Shown one piece after another: positions 60,801 through 64,000 of a DNA stretch of 64,000 nucleotides. Positions within the stretch are counted from its first letter, which is position 1. Every line of letters starts with the position of its first letter. This stretch comes from Fragilariopsis cylindrus CCMP1102 (lineage: Eukaryota; Bacillariophyta; Bacillariophyceae; Bacillariales; Bacillariaceae): positions 167,014-231,013 of the forward strand of contig FMBT01000360.1 of the NCBI GenBank assembly GCA_900095095.1, in the 5' to 3' direction. Position numbers and translations under genes: made by a program. The notes below the pieces were generated by a model. The model ran no database searches. It was not told where the DNA came from and worked only from the letters and a program-made list of their open reading frames with translations.

Positions 60801-61880
60801 ATCCAATTTCATGTGGACGATTTGAAAATATCTCACATGAAGCAGTCTGTAATAGACTCAGTACTTGATGACGTAAACAAAGAATTTGGTACCGTCAAGA
60901 AGCCATTATCAGCTACCACTGGTGACATACATGATTATCTGGGTTTAACCATCGACTATAGTGAAAAGAACAAAGTGAAGTTCACTATGTATGACTATCT
61001 AGAAGACATACTGGCTGAAATGCCAAGTGACATGAATGGAACAGCTCCGACACCAGCGAGTAATAATCTATTTGATGTGGACGATGATTCGGAACTATTG
61101 AATGAAAAAGAAACAGATTTCTTCCACCGATCTACAGCTCGGTTGTTGTTTGCTGCCAAGAGGGCAAGACCAGATCTCCAAGTGGCTGTCGCTTACCTCT
61201 GCACCCGAGTCAAAGCTCCTACACGCTCTGACTATCGGAAATTAACCAGAGTGATGAAGTATCTAAGGTTAACTATATCCATCCCTCTAGTATTAGGTTG
61301 GGATGGAAGTGGGAAGCTGCTATGGTCGATAGACGCATCGTTTGCAATACACAAGGATATGAGAAGCCATACTGGTGCCGTGTTGACAATGGGCCAGGGT
61401 GCTTTAATGTCAATGTCCCTGAAACAAAAGATCAACACAAAGAGCTCCACTGAAGCAGAATTGGTTGGAGTTGATGACGCTATGAATTTTATTGAATGGA
61501 TTCAATTATTCGTTGGGGAGCAACTCAAGTCAATTAACCCTGATTCAATCCTTAATAAGATTGGTTCAGATGTTGTCATTCAACAGGACAACACAAGCAC
61601 AATACAGCTCGAAAACAATGGACAAGCATCTAGTACCAAGAGAACTAGACACATCAATATCCGATACTTCTATGTGACAAGCAAGATCAAAGAAGGAAGC
61701 ATTCGTGTGATATATCATCCCACAAAGGAAATGGTATCAGATTATTTGACTAAGCCATTGCAAGGGAGCCTGTTCAGAACTCATCGAAACTCCCTTATGG
61801 GCCACGATGAAGATTCAATAGCGCGTTATGATCAAGAGTATAACGACGCTAAGGCAGCCGCTGCCAAGGACCTTTCATAA
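57879..61880 (+). CDS. Copia pol polyprotein: protease, integrase, reverse transcriptase, RNase H
   Basis: An uninterrupted 1,333-residue frame. The retropepsin site is IDSGSS (about 58134). The integrase core has LAIDIMH (about 58815), TIEADGAFE (about 58990) and a Glu in DRHVETVERQ (about 59075). A long acidic linker follows. Reverse transcriptase begins near VATCDIPGAFLQADYP (about 60490) with the catalytic pair in FHVDDLK (about 60810). RNase H has LLWSIDASFAI, SSTEAELVG and QQDNTSTIQL, ending in the copia-typical HINIRYFYV and LTKPL. The usual integrase HHCC zinc finger is not recognisable upstream of the core. Start codon unknown: the frame is open but the polyprotein probably continues from gag. 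Confidence 0.9.
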   Translation: MSASTIYPIDDPSCQDISWYDAISPYWTGGMIWDGAYVLNHQVVSVTTDPIFVSDLLPAFELSATIQTPKARSGGKHVGPRTTIAIDSGSSIHIFKDAFLLADIQADENSSISVRTTDSKFQIKDIGRLCDDLDTLPLPSDGYYFYPNGVANLLSLAMLTDTKRVVMDSAIDNAIYVFNDDGSYVRFGKTSNGMYCIDITTDDDHHIVMAHQTVKGESAHFSAIDCRRAAKVRDLQEALACPSDFDLANAIEHNVIGNSPFTRRDVRIAKQIFGPDVPAMKGKTVKNKSIMPREDDVTDIPSFIMKEYSNIHLAIDIMHINGIKFLISHSKHIGLIQTYCVRKNNRDAILACILKIIQTYKSRSVFKVVTIEADGAFECIKHELQDKPYNITLSTCDADRHVETVERQIRFLKERIRAVRLMMPYKKIPKRFTVEMVLRVTMLINSLPKQNGIHSILSPREIVTGKKFRCPTVKVGQYVQGHTGGTNSTDEERSIDALYIGRADNGSGHVVFKLSTKQPVSVNRVTIIPTTEALINTVNEIAEQEKQPEGIEFADINGRVTLDDFAANVINDDDSNASDVDFKMDEEYREELKKELKLEAKDKTADESDPDSKGFGGDEPDSQIDFFQNPIQQHNRDTLNENEDAPIILDSRTRSGMNLANSTPKQECGKDKKKKKRTIFENDTNLIEDDLEDDDMMEPTITSNDDIITNDTSKEEEKEDEPSAPRELDSDLGSYWNLAHSKQACVLSTIASYSHVEASKSTPQYGFNRGLKEFGAMGYEATMKELDDNLLGMGAVKMLRPSETSSSIRFEALNYLMFLKRKRCGKIKARGCADGRPQREYISKDESSSPTVSIYALMTSCLMDAIEGRKVATCDIPGAFLQADYPADKDCYLKFEGAMVTMICAIDPKYRQNIVERNGKEYLYAKLTKAVYGTLLGAILFYKKLSKQLIEWGYEPNCYDRCTFNKMIEGNQCTIQFHVDDLKISHMKQSVIDSVLDDVNKEFGTVKKPLSATTGDIHDYLGLTIDYSEKNKVKFTMYDYLEDILAEMPSDMNGTAPTPASNNLFDVDDDSELLNEKETDFFHRSTARLLFAAKRARPDLQVAVAYLCTRVKAPTRSDYRKLTRVMKYLRLTISIPLVLGWDGSGKLLWSIDASFAIHKDMRSHTGAVLTMGQGALMSMSLKQKINTKSSTEAELVGVDDAMNFIEWIQLFVGEQLKSINPDSILNKIGSDVVIQQDNTSTIQLENNGQASSTKRTRHINIRYFYVTSKIKEGSIRVIYHPTKEMVSDYLTKPLQGSLFRTHRNSLMGHDEDSIARYDQEYNDAKAAAAKDLS

Positions 61881-61947
61881 TTGAATGGAAGGGACATATT
61901 GATTACATTCGTATCGATGCTAACACATCAATAGGAATGTAGGAGTG

Positions 61948-62343
61948 TGTTGGGGATTCAATTATTAATACGAGTCCTGTGAGGTTTTCACAACAGTCAT
62001 TATGTGTCACGAACGTCGTGACATCTGTGCATGTTGTTTCCTCACAATAAATATATATATGCTGCGCATTATCGTGTGGTTGGCAATTGAAGAGAAAAGA
62101 TGTGTTGTATTTGCATTGCGTTAATGTAACTCAATGTAAGCACCTCCATCGGCACCTCGGATTGCCATCACCAATGTTAGTCATTATTTATTATAAAACT
62201 TATGCAATAGGTAAATAATAATAACAAGTTAATAAGCTAGCCATACATAGTATCCAAACCTATATATCACTCTAGTATCTTCAAGCATTACGTAATAAGC
62301 AACATACCAATACCCACGGCGTTGCGATTACTGTATTTCAACA
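61948..62343 (+). repeat. 3' LTR of copia element
   Basis: 396 bp, nearly identical to the 5' LTR (two substitutions seen). Followed by ATTCC at 62344-62348, completing the target-site duplication. Confidence 0.92.
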
Positions 62344-62348
62344 ATTCC

Positions 62349-64000
62349 TGGACTATTTGCTGTTCTTCCATGGAAGTCATATGGTGTATACGGTGAGTGC
62401 TTTGTTGCTGTTTTGTTCTTGTATTTGTTTCTGTATTTTGTTGCCATTATTTCTGCGTGTCCGCTTATCGTTACGTTATCATTTACTAGGGGGTACATGT
62501 TATATGCTTGTAAGCATGCCATCGCTGTTGTTCGTCCACTTCTTGTTGAAATTCCTGGAACATTTGTCCTATTGCATTCCTTGCTGTCTCCGCTTTGTTT
62601 TTCGTTACTACAAGTATGTACTTTCCAGTCTTCTCTGTATCTGAAGTGTTTTCTATTGATATCACTCCGCGGCTAAGCATGAATTTTCTTACTGATATGG
62701 TCTTGTATTGATCTTCGAATATCGATGGATGGCAATTTATGATTGTAATAGGTGTTAAATTAACTGTATAGTTTATTGTATCTGCCACGATTTTTCCATA
62801 TGTTTCGTATCCTAGTAATGTATTAAGACTCTTAGGTACTATATTGTAATGCTCGTTTATTATATCGTCTGGTAACATCGCTAGTAATTCCATTACTATC
62901 TTTGCTTGTGATTTGGCTGATTTCAATATCAATCCATCGCATATCACTGGATTCGTATTTGCTCCTGCATGGAATGTTCCGCTGTAACATACTACTCGTA
63001 TTGGGTTGGATAAGTTTCTTAGTTGTGCTTTTTGTGTTGGGCTTAATGTATTTCCTTTTACTACTTCTTCAATTCCTTTCTTTATCTTTAATTCTATGCC
63101 TGGTCGATATAATAATCTCTATGTCCGTTTCAACGAAACCTACATCTCTAGTGTGTCATCAATGAATGGGCTATTAAGATATATAACTTGTTATTTAAAA
63201 GCTGCCGCGCTGCTCCTTACCGCCTTAGAAAGACAAGTAAGTCAACAGTTGACCCGCCTATTTTTAATCTATATTAGTAGTAAACAATTAAGTAGGTACA
63301 TCACCGAATCTGTCATCAATGGACTGTTCCTCCACTCCCTGTACCGGGTGAAGGGCTATTAAGATATATCTTATTGTATCGCAAATAGTTGAACATTCGT
63401 TGTTGTAATTCCTTTTCATTATGGCTCATTGTTGCTTTCATGTAAATTCTGTAGTTTGATCTGTTCCTATTCGTGTTTTGGTCAAAGAAGTCATCGAATT
63501 CTTGGTGTATTGGGAAAGTCGTTGTTTACGCTGTGTATATCTCTTGGTGTTGGAGCTGTGTTTCTATTTGTCGGATGAAATACTGTTCCTGGTGATTTAT
63601 GTACTATTGCTCGTAATTGCTTCTCAATACTGCTTTTCCATCTCTTCCTCTATAGTCTTTTGGGTTTCCATCCTATCGTAAATGTGAATGTGTCCATTTC
63701 TGCTATGTCTATGATGCTGACGCTTTTTCCGTTGCTTTGTTTCCGTCCATCTGGGTCTCCTTTCTCATTATTGTTTTCGTTGGTGCTTGTCTTCTGTTGT
63801 TGTTGTTGTCTTCTTTGTCTTTCTTGTTGTTGTTTTGCTCGCTATTGTCTGGTTCCCTTGCTTTGTCTTCCTGTGTGTTTGTGTTTGTCTTGTTCTTGTC
63901 ACTTTCGTCCGTTGTATCTTTCGAGTTGGTTGCAACATTTATCTCTTCTTCTTCGTCGTTTATCGTACGTCTTTCTTGTGGTGTTGGTTCATATTTTGTC
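62349..64000 (-). pseudogene. Decayed minus-strand ORF of probable mobile-element origin, cut by window end
   Basis: On the minus strand from the window edge there is an Asn/Lys/Glu-rich hydrophilic region, then MDTFTFTIGWKPKR, a stretch with EFDDFFDQNTN and NYRIYMKATMSHNEKEL (about 63400-63500), then KIYLNSP broken by a 185-bp insertion. Beyond it come YRPGIELKIKKGIEEVVKG and a clear 154-codon block (62486-62947). Coding then continues in another frame to HGRTANSPGI at the copia insertion site. Several single-base frame changes are needed. It is not recognised as a catalytic domain; it may be a gag- or ORF1-type protein of an unclassified element. The copia insertion cuts its C-terminus. Confidence 0.5.
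63168..63369. repeat. Insertion of about 168 bp between 17-bp direct repeats
   Basis: GGGCTATTAAGATATAT occurs at 63168-63184 and again at 63353-63369. The sequence between interrupts the minus-strand ORF exactly after KIYLNSP, and removing one repeat plus the insert restores the frame. This has the look of a short retroposon (SINE-like or retroposed small RNA) with a long target duplication. No tRNA-type A/B boxes or tail were identified. Confidence 0.55.

Larger units (their letters stand above)
54483..62343 (+). mobile_element. Ty1/copia LTR retrotransposon, CoDi-like, nearly full length
   Basis: 7,861 bp bounded by two 396-bp LTRs that start TGTTGGGG and end TTCAACA, flanked on both sides by the 5-bp target duplication ATTCC (54478-54482 and 62344-62348). 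The LTRs differ at two sites seen (T/A near 54546 and T/C near 54792), indicating a fairly recent insertion. Protein order is gag, protease, integrase, reverse transcriptase, RNase H, the copia order. A purine-rich stretch (AGGAATGTAGGAGTG) precedes the 3' LTR as a candidate polypurine tract. No standard initiator-tRNA primer site is obvious after the 5' LTR. Confidence 0.93.

Noticed and set aside
1-64000. tRNA, rRNA, CRISPR or prokaryotic operon signals
   Set aside because: None seen: no cloverleaf or rRNA-like stretches, no regularly spaced repeats with spacers, and genes carry spliceosomal introns.

Overview
This is an AT-rich nuclear fragment from a eukaryote. It has short GT-AG introns (about 90-200 bp), intron-poor genes packed head-to-head or tail-to-tail, mitochondrial-type nuclear genes, Asn/Gln/Ser/acidic low-complexity tracts and a Ty1/copia retrotransposon resembling the diatom CoDi lineages. 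A diatom (stramenopile), probably pennate, fits best. This is an inference from style and gene content; no rRNA or organelle marker is present to prove it.

Layout. 0.3-5.5 kb holds two paralogous FYVE-like/ankyrin/RING genes placed tail-to-tail. 6.3-12.5 kb holds mitochondrial elongation factor G1 (minus), a Sua5-type threonylcarbamoyl-AMP synthase (minus) and a divergent Abitram/Simiate-like gene (plus). 12.7-17.0 kb is a DENND4/Crag-type Rab exchange factor (minus). After about 2 kb without a gene comes a very large chromatin remodeller (19.1-27.7 kb, plus) with chromodomain, HMG box, three bromodomains, PHD, PDZ-like and SNF2 ATPase modules. 27.7-33.7 kb holds a putatively myristoylated unknown protein (minus), a secreted class-3/DAGL-like lipase (plus) and a TRIC-like cation channel (plus). 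34-37.6 kb is a Pumilio (PUF) RNA-binding protein (minus). 38.3-48 kb holds a membrane-anchored CapA-like phosphoesterase, Uba4/MOCS3, an RluA-type pseudouridine synthase, the SDHD/CybS subunit of complex II, an acidic membrane protein and the tail-anchored E2 enzyme Ubc6/UBE2J2. 48.6-51.4 kb is a possible nucleolar beta-propeller protein.

From 51.4 kb the window becomes repetitive: a 1,225-bp sequence present twice as a direct repeat without a difference seen, a nearly full-length copia element (54,483-62,343; 396-bp LTRs with two mismatches; 5-bp target duplication ATTCC), and a decayed minus-strand ORF of probable mobile origin reaching the window edge.

Functional themes are mostly housekeeping. 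They include translation and tRNA modification (EF-G1, Sua5, Uba4, RluA), chromatin and RNA control (remodeller, PUF), membrane traffic and ER quality control (DENND4, Ubc6, TRIC) and respiration (SDHD). There are no operons; close pairs are convergent or divergent.

Seven genes, and the retroelements, can be read through only if about 18 single-base frame corrections are allowed. Almost all are one missing base, often in short homopolymers. This looks like consensus deletions in a long-read assembly more than pseudogenes, so those proteins should be treated as probably intact. The most unusual gene is the remodeller, whose HMG-bromo-PHD block lies between the two halves of what looks like its second chromodomain.
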